Assembly (NCBI GenBank): GCA_002365175.1
Contig: DEZK01000015.1
Coordinates: 1-53,352, forward strand
DNA from: Raskinella chloraquaticus (SeqCode)
Lineage (GTDB): Bacteria; Pseudomonadota; Alphaproteobacteria; Rhizobiales; UBA4765
Direction of reading: 5' to 3'
DNA length: 53,352 nucleotides
Shown piece after piece: positions 8,679 through 17,465 of this stretch. Under the pieces are notes generated by a model. That model saw nothing but the letters and a program-made list of their open reading frames with translations. It was not told the origin of the DNA and made no database searches. The stretch's first letter is position 1. Every line of letters begins with the position of its first letter. The position numbers and the translations under genes were made by a program.

Positions 8679-9456
8679 GATCACCACCGGCTGCGCCCTT
8701 GTCGTGCCCGAGATAGGCGTCGATGACGGAGGGGTTTCGGGCCACTTCATCCGGCGCACCCTCCGCCAGCACCCGCCCCTGATTGAGCACGAGAACGCGA
8801 TCTGAAACGCCCATCACCAGTTTCATGTCATGCTCGACGAGCAAAATGGCAACGCCTGTACGCGCGATGCTGACGATGATCTCGTCGATTTCCGCCGTCT
8901 CGGTCGGATTGCAGCCAGCCGCCGGTTCATCAAGCAACAATATGTCGGGCCGCGAGGCCATGGCGCGGGCGATCTCAAGGCGCTTAAGCTCACCATAGGA
9001 AAGGCTGCCGGCTACCTCATCGGCTACCTGCCGGAGATGCAGCATATCAAGATAGCGTCTCGCCTCATCGCGGGTCCGGCGGTTTTCCGCCATCACCGAC
9101 GGCAGCCCCAGCAGATGCGCCAGGACATTGCGCGTCTCGTGGCGATGCAGCCCCACCATGACGTTTTCCTCAACGCTCATGCGCGCGAAGATCTGCAAAT
9201 TCTGAAAGGTGCGGGCAAGGCCGCGGCTGGCGAGCGCTTCGGGAGGCAGGCGCGATACATCATCGCCACGTAATGTCACCCGGCCCATGTCGCTGCGATA
9301 AACGCCGGAAATGAGATTGAACAGCGTTGTCTTGCCAGCACCATTCGGGCCGATGATCGAAAATATCTCGCCCGGAGAGATCGAAAACGACACGTCATCG
9401 ACAGCTCTGACGCCACCGAACGAAATTCCAAGATGTTCGACCGACAGCAGGTTCAT
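8671..9456 (-). CDS. livG: Liv-type ABC importer, ATP-binding protein (LivG-like)
   Basis: The 261-residue ATPase carries Walker A (GPNGAGKTTLFNLISG), the signature LSYGELKRLEIARAM and Walker B (ILLLDEPAAGCNPTE). The LSYGE-type signature and length separate LivG from LivF. The ATG at 9456 overlaps the stop of the livM-like gene as ATGA, and the downstream livF-like start overlaps its own end by 8 bp, so translation is probably coupled. It would pair with the LivF-like ATPase to power an inner-membrane importer made with LivH and LivM. The extra six residues possible upstream lack support. Confidence 0.88.
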   Translation of the reverse strand: MNLLSVEHLGISFGGVRAVDDVSFSISPGEIFSIIGPNGAGKTTLFNLISGVYRSDMGRVTLRGDDVSRLPPEALASRGLARTFQNLQIFARMSVEENVMVGLHRHETRNVLAHLLGLPSVMAENRRTRDEARRYLDMLHLRQVADEVAGSLSYGELKRLEIARAMASRPDILLLDEPAAGCNPTETAEIDEIIVSIARTGVAILLVEHDMKLVMGVSDRVLVLNQGRVLAEGAPDEVARNPSVIDAYLGHDKGAAGGDHV

Positions 9457-10400
9457 AAGCGTCCTCTCGCCCACCGCGCCGCAAGCGTTGGCACGATGCC
9501 GGCACGCATGAACACGAGGATGAGGATCATCAGGACACCGAGCAGCAGATGTTCGTATTCGTGAAAAAATGACAATGCCTGCGGCAGAACAACCAGGATG
9601 ACCGCCCCGACAAGGCCGCCCGACAGCGAACCCATACCCCCCAGCACCACCATGGTGACGATTTCAATCGAGTTGAGGAAACTCGCGATATCCGGCGTCA
9701 CATGGCCGTTGAACAGGGCGTAGAGTGAGCCTGAGAGCGAGGCAAAAACGGCGGAAATAACGAACACGATGCTCTTGATGCGCGCAACGTCGATGCCCGC
9801 TGACCGCGCTGCCACCTCACTGTCATGGAGCGCGCGCAATGCCCGCCCGGTCGAGGAATCGAGGAGATTGCGCGCAAGTACCACTGCCAACACCAGTACT
9901 GTGCCGCTGATCCAGTACCAGCTTTGGGCCGAGCGGATGCGGATGCCAAACAGCTCGATACGGGAAACAGCCATGCCATCCGGCCCGCCCGTCAGCCACT
10001 GCTCATTATTCAAAACCATGGCAATGAGGATACCGAAGGCCAGCGTCGCCACCGCCAGGAAATGGTCCTTGAGCCTGAGGATGGGCCTGCCAATGATCAA
10101 TGCCACAACGCCGGAGACGAGCGTTCCGCAAAAGATCGCCAGGAGTGATGGAACGGCGAATTTCGCCGGCAGAACCGCAACCGCATAAGCGCCGATGCCG
10201 ACAAAACCGGCATGTCCAAGGCTGATCTGTCCGGCATAGCCGAGGAGAAGATTAAGCCCCGTCGCGCTTAATCCGGCGATCAGCACCAGCGTGGCGATCC
10301 GGAAATAGTAGGTCGAGGGCAGGACGAGGCCAATGATGATGATGATGAGGGCAATGAGTGCTGGCTCAAACCAGCGATTTTGGCGAAAGCGCGCCATCAT
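9453..10400 (-). CDS. livM: Liv-type ABC importer, permease (LivM-like)
   Basis: The 315-residue protein begins MMARFRQNRWFEPALIALII and is strongly hydrophobic. It contains the LivM landmarks GLNLLLGYAGQISLGHAGF near residue 45 and GMGSLSGGLVGAVILVVLPQ near 265. The ATG at 10400 overlaps the stop of the livH-like gene by 4 bp (ATGA). The open frame runs about 149 codons further upstream, but that part lies over livH and is not real. It forms the second membrane subunit of the importer. Confidence 0.87.
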   Translation of the reverse strand: MMARFRQNRWFEPALIALIIIIIGLVLPSTYYFRIATLVLIAGLSATGLNLLLGYAGQISLGHAGFVGIGAYAVAVLPAKFAVPSLLAIFCGTLVSGVVALIIGRPILRLKDHFLAVATLAFGILIAMVLNNEQWLTGGPDGMAVSRIELFGIRIRSAQSWYWISGTVLVLAVVLARNLLDSSTGRALRALHDSEVAARSAGIDVARIKSIVFVISAVFASLSGSLYALFNGHVTPDIASFLNSIEIVTMVVLGGMGSLSGGLVGAVILVVLPQALSFFHEYEHLLLGVLMILILVFMRAGIVPTLAARWARGRL

Positions 10401-11272
10401 ACCCGCTCCGCGCCGGCATGTCCGAGGATGCCACCCGGGCGCAGCAACAACACCGCGATCATCAGCAACAGGGCAACCGCGTCCTTGTAGGTGGACGACA
10501 GATAGCCAGCGGCAAAGGCTTCGCTCAGCCCCAGCAGAAGGCCGCCGATGACGGCGCCAAGCGGCGAACCGAGCCCGCCCAGAACGAGAGCAGCAAAGCC
10601 CTTGAGCGCCAGCAGCGTGCCTACTTCGGCGTAGGTGAAGGTAATGGGCGTGACCAGAATGCCGGCGGCAGCACCGATGACCGCCGAGAGCGCAAAGGCC
10701 AGCGCCAGAATAAACGAGATATTGATACCGACAAGCTTCGCAGCAAGGCGGTTGGCCGAGGTCGCGATCAACGCCTTGCCAAGCATGGTGAGGTTCAGAA
10801 ACAGCCACACCAGCGTCACGATCAGCACTGTGCCGGCCAGCACCCACAATGCCTGCGGCAGAATAGATGCACCTAGAAAAGCAAGCGGTGTGTCACCGGA
10901 AAAATCGCTCAGCTTATGAAGCTGCTTGCCAAAGACGATCTGCGCCACGCCGCGGATGACGAGGGCAGCGCCAACGGTGATGATGATGAGGACAACCGGC
11001 GGCGCGTCTCGTACCGGCTCGATGGCGAGCCGTTGCAAAAGCACACCGACGCTCGCGGCAACGATCACGGCAATCAGTGCGGCCAATGGCAGCGGCACCC
11101 CGGCGCCAACTGCCGACACGGTGACCATGCCACCGATCATGACGAACTCACCTTGGGCGAAATTCATCACGCCAGACGCGTTGTAGATCAGCGTGAACCC
11201 GAGTGCGACGATGCCATAGACCGCACCAACGGTGAGGCCTGACATGGCAAATTGCAGGAACTGCGCAAGCAT
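10397..11272 (-). CDS. livH: Liv-type ABC importer, permease (LivH-like)
   Basis: The 291-residue membrane protein starts MLAQFLQFAMSGLTVGAVYG. It has LGFTLIYNASGVMNFAQGEF near residue 25, a hallmark of LivH permeases, and GGLGSPLGAVIGGLLLGLSE near 233. About eight membrane helices are visible. It is followed by livM, livG and livF in overlapping order, so one operon encodes the whole importer. The gene for the binding protein lies 96 bp upstream on the same strand. Confidence 0.87.
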   Translation of the reverse strand: MLAQFLQFAMSGLTVGAVYGIVALGFTLIYNASGVMNFAQGEFVMIGGMVTVSAVGAGVPLPLAALIAVIVAASVGVLLQRLAIEPVRDAPPVVLIIITVGAALVIRGVAQIVFGKQLHKLSDFSGDTPLAFLGASILPQALWVLAGTVLIVTLVWLFLNLTMLGKALIATSANRLAAKLVGINISFILALAFALSAVIGAAAGILVTPITFTYAEVGTLLALKGFAALVLGGLGSPLGAVIGGLLLGLSEAFAAGYLSSTYKDAVALLLMIAVLLLRPGGILGHAGAERV

Positions 11273-11368
11273 TAACGATCCCCTCGCCTTATTCGCTCAC
11301 AAGCGCGGACCAGTCGGCAAACGACGACGCCCTGTGCGCGATCAGCGCACAGGGTTGACGAGTGACAC

Positions 11369-12517
11369 CTATTCCGCGAGCGCCCAGTCGCCGTTCCTGA
11401 TCTCGAGCATCTTGAAGGCGGACAGGTCGAGCCCCATGTGGTCGCTTGCCGACATGTTAAAGACGCCGGCGGTCCCGATGAGGCCTTTGGTCTTCTCGAT
11501 CTCGTCGCGGATCACCTTGGGGTCAAAACCGCCTCGCTCCATGGCCCCCACCAGGATCATCAGCCCGTCGAAGGCGTGGCCGCCGAAAGTCGAGACAGGC
11601 TCTTTGGTGATAGTCTGGAACTTGGTGGCGTAGGCGCTGGCGACCGCCTTCTGCGGGTCGCTTGCCGCAAGCTTGTCAGCCACCAGAAGGGCGGCCGCTG
11701 GCAGGCGCACGCCATTGGCCGCATCTCCTGCCAGATCGATATACTGCTTCGAGGCCACGCCATGGCTCTGGTAGAGCGGCACGGCAAAACCGAGCTGACG
11801 GAAATTGCGTGTGACGATCGCCGGCCCCTGGCCAAAGCCCGGATTGATGACCGCCTGGACGCCCGCCTTCGCCTTGAGATTGGTGAGCTGCGGTGTCATG
11901 TCGGTATCGCGCGGGCCGTAGGTTTCCTCAGCCAGAATTTCGACGCCATATTTGGCGTTGACGGCCGCGCACTGGTCGCGCATCGATTTGCCGAAACCAT
12001 CCGTTCCCGAAATCAGGGCGATCCTGGTCAGATTGCGCTGCTTGAGATCGGTGAAGATCTTCTCGCAGGCCATGCGATCGGTGTGCGGCGTCTTGAATAC
12101 GAATTTCTTCACCGGCTCGATGATGACGACAGCACCACCAAGGGAAATGAAGGGGATTTGCGCCTCCTCGAAGATCGGTACCATCGCCATGGTTGTACCC
12201 GTGGACGAACCGCCGACCATGGCAACGATCTTGTCTTCCTCGACGAGGCGGGTGGCGAAGGTGCGCGCCTTGCCGGCGTCTCCGCCATCATCGTAGATGA
12301 CGAGTTGCAGCTTGCGGCCCTTGACCCCGCCCTTGGCGTTGATCTCGTCAACATACATGCGCAACGTCTTGTCGGCCGGATCGCCAAGGAAGGCGCCGGG
12401 TCCGGTGACTGACAGGACGGCACCGACCTTGATGTCCTGTGCCTGCGCGCCTCCAAAAAGTGATGTGGCGCCCATCAGAAGTCCAGCGGCGATCGCCAGC
12501 GATTTATGCAAGGTCAT
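11369..12517 (-). CDS. Liv-type ABC importer, periplasmic substrate-binding protein
   Basis: The 382-residue protein starts with a clear Sec signal peptide (MTLHKSLAIAAGLLMG, cut after AQA near residue 27). The mature part opens IKVGAVLSVTGPGAFLGDP, typical of LivK-like type I periplasmic binding proteins of the HAAT family, and continues with GVKGRKLQLVIYDDGGDAGKA. It should capture the substrate and hand it to the LivHM permease. Its place at the head of the importer operon, divergent from paaG and upstream of paaZ-paaJ, suggests phenylacetate or another aromatic acid, but the binding residues cannot be assigned from sequence alone. Confidence 0.87.
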   Translation of the reverse strand: MTLHKSLAIAAGLLMGATSLFGGAQAQDIKVGAVLSVTGPGAFLGDPADKTLRMYVDEINAKGGVKGRKLQLVIYDDGGDAGKARTFATRLVEEDKIVAMVGGSSTGTTMAMVPIFEEAQIPFISLGGAVVIIEPVKKFVFKTPHTDRMACEKIFTDLKQRNLTRIALISGTDGFGKSMRDQCAAVNAKYGVEILAEETYGPRDTDMTPQLTNLKAKAGVQAVINPGFGQGPAIVTRNFRQLGFAVPLYQSHGVASKQYIDLAGDAANGVRLPAAALLVADKLAASDPQKAVASAYATKFQTITKEPVSTFGGHAFDGLMILVGAMERGGFDPKVIRDEIEKTKGLIGTAGVFNMSASDHMGLDLSAFKMLEIRNGDWALAE

Positions 12518-12697
12518 GTCATCCTCCCTGTGGCGCCCGTTCCGGCGTCCATTTCAGTTGCTTTTTCTGCAGCCACTTTGAATACGGATCGTTGTCCGAT
12601 CCTTCTCTCCATTAATTGACCGGTTGGACGGATAATGCAAGAGTGGCTGAAAGAAAAAGTGCCGGTGCACGACATGCCGGCGGGCGGGAGGCAGGCG
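12518..12697. promoter_or_regulatory. divergent control region between the importer operon and paaG-paaI-paaK-paaR
   Basis: These 180 bp separate two divergent catabolic operons. TTGACCGGTTGGACGG (12616-12631) followed by GATAAT is the most conspicuous sequence. ACCGGTTGG-type words occur in some TetR-family operators, so this could be a PaaR site. GGGAGG just before the ATG at 12698 is a strong ribosome-binding site and decides the paaG start. Assignment of the operator is tentative. Confidence 0.35.
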
Positions 12698-13492
12698 ATG
12701 AGCGAGACGATACTGGTCGAAAAGAGTGGCGGGGTGACGATGCTCACGCTCAATCGGCCGGAGCGGCTGAACAGCTTCACTCTGGAGATGCACCAGGCAC
12801 TTGCTGATGCGCTGAATGAGATCGCGAGCGATGATCATTGCCGCGCTGTGGTGATCACAGGAGCGGGGCGCGGCTTTTGCGCGGGCCAAGATCTGTCGGA
12901 TCGCGCGGTGGCGCCCAAGACAGGCACGCCGAATGACCTGGGAGAAAGCCTGGAGCTTCGCTATAACCCACTGGTGCGCCGTCTGCGGTCGCTGCCAAAG
13001 CCGATCATCGTCGCGGTCAACGGGGTCGCGGCGGGCGCTGGCGCCAATCTGGCGCTTCATGGCGATATTGTCATTGCCGCACAATCGGCGAAGTTCATTC
13101 AATCCTTCGCGAAGATTGGTCTTGCGCCGGATTCAGGCGGGACGTGGACGTTGACGCATCTGCTGGGTGAAGCGCGGGCGAAGGGGCTGGCAATGCTGGC
13201 CGAGCCGCTGTCAGCGGAGCAGGCATGCGCGTGGGGTTTGATCTGGAAGGTGGTGCAGGATGAGTATCTGCTGAGCGAAGCGAAAACCATGGCGGCCCAC
13301 CTCGCGTTACAATCAACAACGGCGCTTGCCGCCATCAAGCAGTCAATCCACAACGCCGCAACAGCGACGCTCGACGCCCAGCTCGACCATGAGCGCGATA
13401 CGCAGCGCCGGCTTGGCTTTGGCAAGGATTATGCCGAAGGTGTCGACGCGTTCATGCACAAGAGGGCACCTCATTTCACGGGGCGCGGCTGA
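12698..13492 (+). CDS. paaG: phenylacetate pathway enoyl-CoA hydratase/isomerase (ring-1,2-epoxyphenylacetyl-CoA isomerase)
   Basis: PaaG isomerises ring-1,2-epoxyphenylacetyl-CoA to oxepin-CoA and also moves a double bond later in the pathway. The 264-residue crotonase-fold protein has GRGFCAGQDLSDRAV near residue 63, with the crotonase oxyanion-hole pattern, NGVAAGAGANLALHGDIVIA near 109 and IGLAPDSGGTWTLTHLLG near 137, including the aspartate typical of PaaG. The ATG at 12698 with an upstream GGGAGG is preferred over a start 21 codons earlier. It heads paaG-paaI-paaK-paaR, with a single base between its stop and the paaI start codon. Confidence 0.9.
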   Translation: MSETILVEKSGGVTMLTLNRPERLNSFTLEMHQALADALNEIASDDHCRAVVITGAGRGFCAGQDLSDRAVAPKTGTPNDLGESLELRYNPLVRRLRSLPKPIIVAVNGVAAGAGANLALHGDIVIAAQSAKFIQSFAKIGLAPDSGGTWTLTHLLGEARAKGLAMLAEPLSAEQACAWGLIWKVVQDEYLLSEAKTMAAHLALQSTTALAAIKQSIHNAATATLDAQLDHERDTQRRLGFGKDYAEGVDAFMHKRAPHFTGRG

Positions 13493-13493
13493 C

Positions 13494-13925
13494 ATGACGA
13501 CACACAGTGCCGATGATATCGCCAGGCTGTCCGCACAAGCCATGTGGAAGGATGACAACGCCACCCGCCATCTCGGCATGGAGATCGTAAATATCGGACC
13601 CGGCGCCGCGACCATGACCATGAGCGTCACGACATCGATGACCAATGGCCATGGCACGTGCCATGGCGGGTATATCTTTCTGCTGGCCGACAGTGCGTTC
13701 GCCTTTGCCTGCAACAGCCACGGGCAACGCCATGTGGCGCAGCACTGCAACGTCACCTTCCTGGCGCCAGGCAAGCTTGGCATGCGCCTCATCGCCGAGG
13801 CGCGCGAGCGCAACAGGGCCGAGCGCTCGGGCATCACGGATGTCACGGTACGCAGCGAAGACGGCACGGTGATTGCGGAATTCCGCGGTCATTCACGCGC
13901 GATACCCGGCTCCCTTCTGGCCTGA
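13494..13925 (+). CDS. paaI: hydroxyphenylacetyl-CoA thioesterase
   Basis: PaaI is a hot-dog-fold thioesterase that clears dead-end CoA esters (for example hydroxyphenylacetyl-CoA) to free CoA during phenylacetate catabolism. The 143-residue protein has the family motif NGHGTCHGGYIFLLADSAFA near residue 50, and FLAPGKLGMRLIAEA follows. The ATG at 13494 overlaps the context of the paaG stop (TGACATG), indicating coupled translation. Frame continuations upstream are shadows of paaG. Length and position between paaG and paaK match other paa operons. Confidence 0.9.
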   Translation: MTTHSADDIARLSAQAMWKDDNATRHLGMEIVNIGPGAATMTMSVTTSMTNGHGTCHGGYIFLLADSAFAFACNSHGQRHVAQHCNVTFLAPGKLGMRLIAEARERNRAERSGITDVTVRSEDGTVIAEFRGHSRAIPGSLLA

Positions 13926-13941
13926 ACGTGTGGACCGTCAG

Positions 13942-15249
13942 ATGATCGACCTCACCCCTCCCCGCTCCTCACTCGACGCCATCGAAATCGCCTCCCGCGA
14001 CGAGATCGCAGCCCTGCAGCTCACGCGCCTCAAAGCGACGCTACATCACGCCTATGCGCATGTGCCGCATTACCGGCGGGCCTTCGATGCGCAAGGCGTC
14101 CATCCCGACGATTGCCGCACCCTGGCCGACCTCGCCAATTTCCCGTTCACCGGCAAGGCCGATCTGCGCGACAATTATCCCTTCGGCCTGTTTGCGGTGC
14201 CGCGCGAGCAGGTTGCGCGCATCCACGCGTCATCCGGCACCACGGGCAAGCCCACTGTGGTTGGCTATACGAAGCAGGATGTCGACATGTGGGCGGACGT
14301 CATGGCGCGTTCCATTCGCGCCTCCGGCGGGCGGGCGGGCATGGTCTGTCATGTTGCCTATGGATACGGCCTGTTCACCGGCGGGCTTGGTGCCCATTAC
14401 GGTGCCGAGCGCCTCGGCTGCACGGTTGTACCGATATCGGGCGGCATGACCGAGCGCCAGGTGACGCTCATCGCCGATTTCAAGCCCGACGTCATCATGG
14501 TGACGCCAAGTTACATGCTGGCTGTGCTCGATGAATTCAGGAAGCGCGGCATGGACCCACGCGCTACCTCGCTTAAAGTCGGTATCTTCGGCGCCGAGCC
14601 GTGGACGAACGCCATGCGGCTTGAGATCGAGCAGGCCTTCGACATGCATGCAGTGGATATTTACGGGCTCTCCGAGGTCATTGGGCCGGGGGTCGCCTGC
14701 GAATGCGTGGAGACGAAAGACGGGCTTCACATCTGGGAGGATCATTTCTATCCCGAGATCATAGACCCCGACACTGGCGCCGTTCTGGCCGATGGCGAAC
14801 TGGGAGAACTGGTATTCACCTCGCTCACCAAGGAGGCGATGCCGGTCATCCGCTACCGCACACGCGATCTGACGCGGCTTCTGCCAGGTACGGCGCGCAG
14901 CATGCGCCGCATGGAAAAGGTCACGGGCCGCAGCGACGACATGATGATCGTGCGCGGCGTCAACGTCTTTCCTACACAGATCGAGGAGATGCTTCTCGAG
15001 ATCGAAACGCTGTCAGCACATTACCAGATCGTCCTCACGCGCGAAGGGCGGATGGACGAGATGGAAGTGCGGGTCGAAGGCAGGCGTGAGGCGGACGACA
15101 GCGTCGGCGAGGCCGGCAGGCTGCTCTCGCTGCGCATCAAGGAGACCATCGGCATTTCAGCGCGCGTCAGCGTGTTGCCGCCTGATGGCATTGAGCGCTC
15201 ACAGGGCAAGGCCAGGCGCATCGTCGATCTCAGGACGGCGAAGACCTGA
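13942..15249 (+). CDS. paaK: phenylacetate-CoA ligase
   Basis: PaaK activates phenylacetate with ATP and CoA to phenylacetyl-CoA, the entry step of the pathway. The 435-residue protein has the AMP-binding P-loop HASSGTTGKPTVVGYT near residue 94, YGLSEVIGPGVACEC near 236 (the ANL motif for this family) and the C-terminal hinge region GRSDDMMIVRGVNVFPTQIE near 330. The ATG at 13942 gives the typical N terminus; upstream codons belong to paaI in another frame. It is followed two bases later by the paaR gene. Confidence 0.93.
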   Translation: MIDLTPPRSSLDAIEIASRDEIAALQLTRLKATLHHAYAHVPHYRRAFDAQGVHPDDCRTLADLANFPFTGKADLRDNYPFGLFAVPREQVARIHASSGTTGKPTVVGYTKQDVDMWADVMARSIRASGGRAGMVCHVAYGYGLFTGGLGAHYGAERLGCTVVPISGGMTERQVTLIADFKPDVIMVTPSYMLAVLDEFRKRGMDPRATSLKVGIFGAEPWTNAMRLEIEQAFDMHAVDIYGLSEVIGPGVACECVETKDGLHIWEDHFYPEIIDPDTGAVLADGELGELVFTSLTKEAMPVIRYRTRDLTRLLPGTARSMRRMEKVTGRSDDMMIVRGVNVFPTQIEEMLLEIETLSAHYQIVLTREGRMDEMEVRVEGRREADDSVGEAGRLLSLRIKETIGISARVSVLPPDGIERSQGKARRIVDLRTAKT

Positions 15250-15251
15250 TC

Positions 15252-15848
15252 GTGGCCCGCCCGCGCGCCCAGGATTACGACGACAAACGCGCCGCCATCC
15301 TCGCTGGCGCGGCAAAGCTATTCGCCGCCGACGGCTTTGATCGTACCTCGATGAACGATATCGCCCAGGCGCTCGGCCTGTCGAAGGCACTCCTGTACCA
15401 TTACTACCGCGCCAAGGATGAGCTGCTGTTTGACGTCATTCGCGCCCATCTCGGCGATCTTGTCGAGGCCGTCGAAGCAGCCGATGACCCGTATGCAGCG
15501 CCTGAAGCGCGCTTCGCGGTCATGATCTCCACCATCATCGATTGCTACCGCGACGCTGATTCCAACCACAAGGTGCAGATCAATCATCTCGCTCACCTGC
15601 CAGCCGATCAGCAGGCAGAATTGAAGGGATACGAGCGCCGGCTTGTCGAGATCATGAGCACCGTTGTGAGAAAGCTCCATCCGCGATTGCATCCAGCTAA
15701 AATCCGCCCGATGACGATGACGATCTTCGGCGCGCTCAACTGGAAATATATGTGGTTTCGCGAAAACGGACCGATGACCCATGCAGCCTATGCGGCACTC
15801 CTCACACGTCTCTTTCTTGCCGGCATCAGGGCTGAGCCGGAAGAGTGA
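15252..15848 (+). CDS. paaR: TetR-family regulator of phenylacetate genes (PaaR-like)
   Basis: The 198-residue protein has an N-terminal TetR helix-turn-helix: ILAGAAKLFAADGFDRTSMN, then DIAQALGLSKALLYHYY, around residues 14-52. A helical ligand-binding domain follows. It starts at a GTG (15252) two bases after the paaK stop. TetR-type PaaR proteins repress paa genes until phenylacetyl-CoA binds; operon membership here supports that role. Its 3' end faces paaE with only 12 bp between the two convergent genes. A second, PaaX-like regulator gene lies near the other operon, so control may be double. Confidence 0.8.
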   Translation: MARPRAQDYDDKRAAILAGAAKLFAADGFDRTSMNDIAQALGLSKALLYHYYRAKDELLFDVIRAHLGDLVEAVEAADDPYAAPEARFAVMISTIIDCYRDADSNHKVQINHLAHLPADQQAELKGYERRLVEIMSTVVRKLHPRLHPAKIRPMTMTIFGALNWKYMWFRENGPMTHAAYAALLTRLFLAGIRAEPEE

Positions 15849-15860
15849 CGAGCGCTGCCG

Positions 15861-16931
15861 CTACAACTGGTCGAAATCCAGCGTGACGGACGGCGTTTTT
15901 GGCCGGGCCTGGCAGGCAAGGACAAATCCGGCGTTGAGCTCCCAGTCCTCAAGCGAATAATTGAGCGCCATCGTCACACTGCCTTCCGTCACCTTGCAGC
16001 GACAGGTGCAGCACATGCCGCCCTTGCATGAATAGGGCAGATCGAGACCGGCGCGCGCGGCTGCATCAACGATATTGCTGTCATCCTCTCCCATATCAAA
16101 AGCGCGGCTGGCGCCATCAAGGGTGACATTGATGCGAGACAACACGCCGGCTTCCGGCTGCGGAGCTGGTGCACGAAAGCCTGCACGTGGCGCTGCTGAC
16201 TTGAACAATTCGCTGTGGATCCGCTCGCCTGCCAGACCCATTTCCTCCAGCGCCGATCTGACATCAGCAATCATTGCCTGCGGCCCGCACAAATAGGCCT
16301 CGTCAATGTCGCTCACATCGACAACGCCCCTGGCCAATGCCTTCAAGCGCTCACCGGTTATGCGCCCTGACAGCAGCGCCACATCCTGGGCTTCGCGGCT
16401 CATGACATGGACGATCGAGAGGCGCCCGATAGAGCGGTTTTTCAAATCCTCCCACTCCTCGGCGAACATGACGCTTTGCGCCGTCTGGTTGCCATAGATG
16501 AGAGTAAACCGGGCGGCAGGATCGCGTGACAACAGGGATTTGGCGATCGACAGGATCGGCGTGATGCCCGATCCGGCAGCGATGGCGAGGAGATGCTGGC
16601 CGCGCTTGCCAAGATCGAGTGTGAACCGTCCCTGCGGTGGCATGAGGGCAAGCGTATCGCCGATTTTAAGCTGCTCGTTCGCATAGGTTGAAAATGCGCC
16701 GCCAGCCACTTTCTTGATGCCAACGCGCAACTGAGCTTCGTCGAGTGCGGAACAGATCGAATAGGAGCGCCTGAGATCCTCGCCATCGATGGTGGCTCGC
16801 AAGGTGAGATACTGCCCGGGCACGAAAGCGAATTGTTCTTTCAACGCGTCAGGCAACACGAAGCCAAGCGACACACTACCGGCGGTTTCGCGGCGGATAT
16901 CGGCAATCGTCACGGGGTGAAAGCGGGTCAT
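15861..16931 (-). CDS. paaE: phenylacetyl-CoA epoxidase reductase subunit
   Basis: PaaE passes electrons from NAD(P)H through FAD and a 2Fe-2S centre to the PaaABC(D) epoxidase. The 356-residue protein has an FNR-like N-terminal part with FAD motif RRSYSICSA near residue 54 and nucleotide-binding GSGITPILSIAKSLL near 119. A plant-type ferredoxin domain follows at the C terminus, with cysteines in YSCKGGMCCTCRCKV near 300 plus LACQ near 340. Full length. It is the last gene of paaABCDE, 15 bp after paaD. Confidence 0.94.
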   Translation of the reverse strand: MTRFHPVTIADIRRETAGSVSLGFVLPDALKEQFAFVPGQYLTLRATIDGEDLRRSYSICSALDEAQLRVGIKKVAGGAFSTYANEQLKIGDTLALMPPQGRFTLDLGKRGQHLLAIAAGSGITPILSIAKSLLSRDPAARFTLIYGNQTAQSVMFAEEWEDLKNRSIGRLSIVHVMSREAQDVALLSGRITGERLKALARGVVDVSDIDEAYLCGPQAMIADVRSALEEMGLAGERIHSELFKSAAPRAGFRAPAPQPEAGVLSRINVTLDGASRAFDMGEDDSNIVDAAARAGLDLPYSCKGGMCCTCRCKVTEGSVTMALNYSLEDWELNAGFVLACQARPKTPSVTLDFDQL

Positions 16932-16946
16932 CTTGCAAATGTCATT

Positions 16947-17465
16947 TCAGATACATTTGAATGCGTCGAAAGGTTCGCGGCAGGACAAGCAACGCCACAA
17001 GGCCTTGCAAGCAGTCGAGCCGAATTCGCTGATCTTCTCTGTTTTCTCTGCGTTGCATTGCGGACAGGCCGGTGGCGTTTCATCGCCAAAGAGGGCGCGA
17101 CGCGACGCCTTCATTGCAGGGGGGGCGATGCCGTAGGCACGCAGCTTGGCGCGGCCGGCCGCGCTCATCCAGTCGCTGGTCCATGCCGGGTGCAGAACGG
17201 TGGTGATCGTCACGTCGTCGAACCCTGCTGTCGCCAGAGCGGCATGAAGATCAACGGTGATTGCGCTCATCGCCGGACAGCCGGAATAGGTCGGCGTGAT
17301 GGCAATCTCGATCTTTCCATCAGCCCTTTGCTCAATGGTGCGAATGACACCAAGATCGGCAAGCGTCAGAACCGGAATTTCCGGATCGCACACGGCGTCG
17401 ATGACGGCGCGCGCACGCGCCAGATCAACCAGCGCTGCGACATCGTTTTCCACCGGCCTCACCAT
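16947..17465 (-). CDS. paaD: phenylacetate epoxidase accessory protein PaaD
   Basis: PaaD is a MIP18/DUF59-type protein needed for epoxidase activity, probably in iron-sulfur or di-iron centre assembly. The 172-residue product has the N-terminal DUF59 segment (VCDPEIPVLTLADLGVIR near residue 25), TPTYSGCPAMSAI near 57 and a zinc-ribbon-like C terminus with CPQC and CLSC cysteine pairs. Its start at 17465 overlaps the end of paaC by 7 bp, so expression is coupled. Confidence 0.93.
   Translation of the reverse strand: MVRPVENDVAALVDLARARAVIDAVCDPEIPVLTLADLGVIRTIEQRADGKIEIAITPTYSGCPAMSAITVDLHAALATAGFDDVTITTVLHPAWTSDWMSAAGRAKLRAYGIAPPAMKASRRALFGDETPPACPQCNAEKTEKISEFGSTACKALWRCLSCREPFDAFKCI

Noticed and set aside
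10401..10847. A 149-codon N-terminal extension of the livM-like gene
   Set aside because: It overlaps livH in another frame and lacks hydrophobic permease sequence; the real start is the ATG at 10400 in an ATGA overlap.
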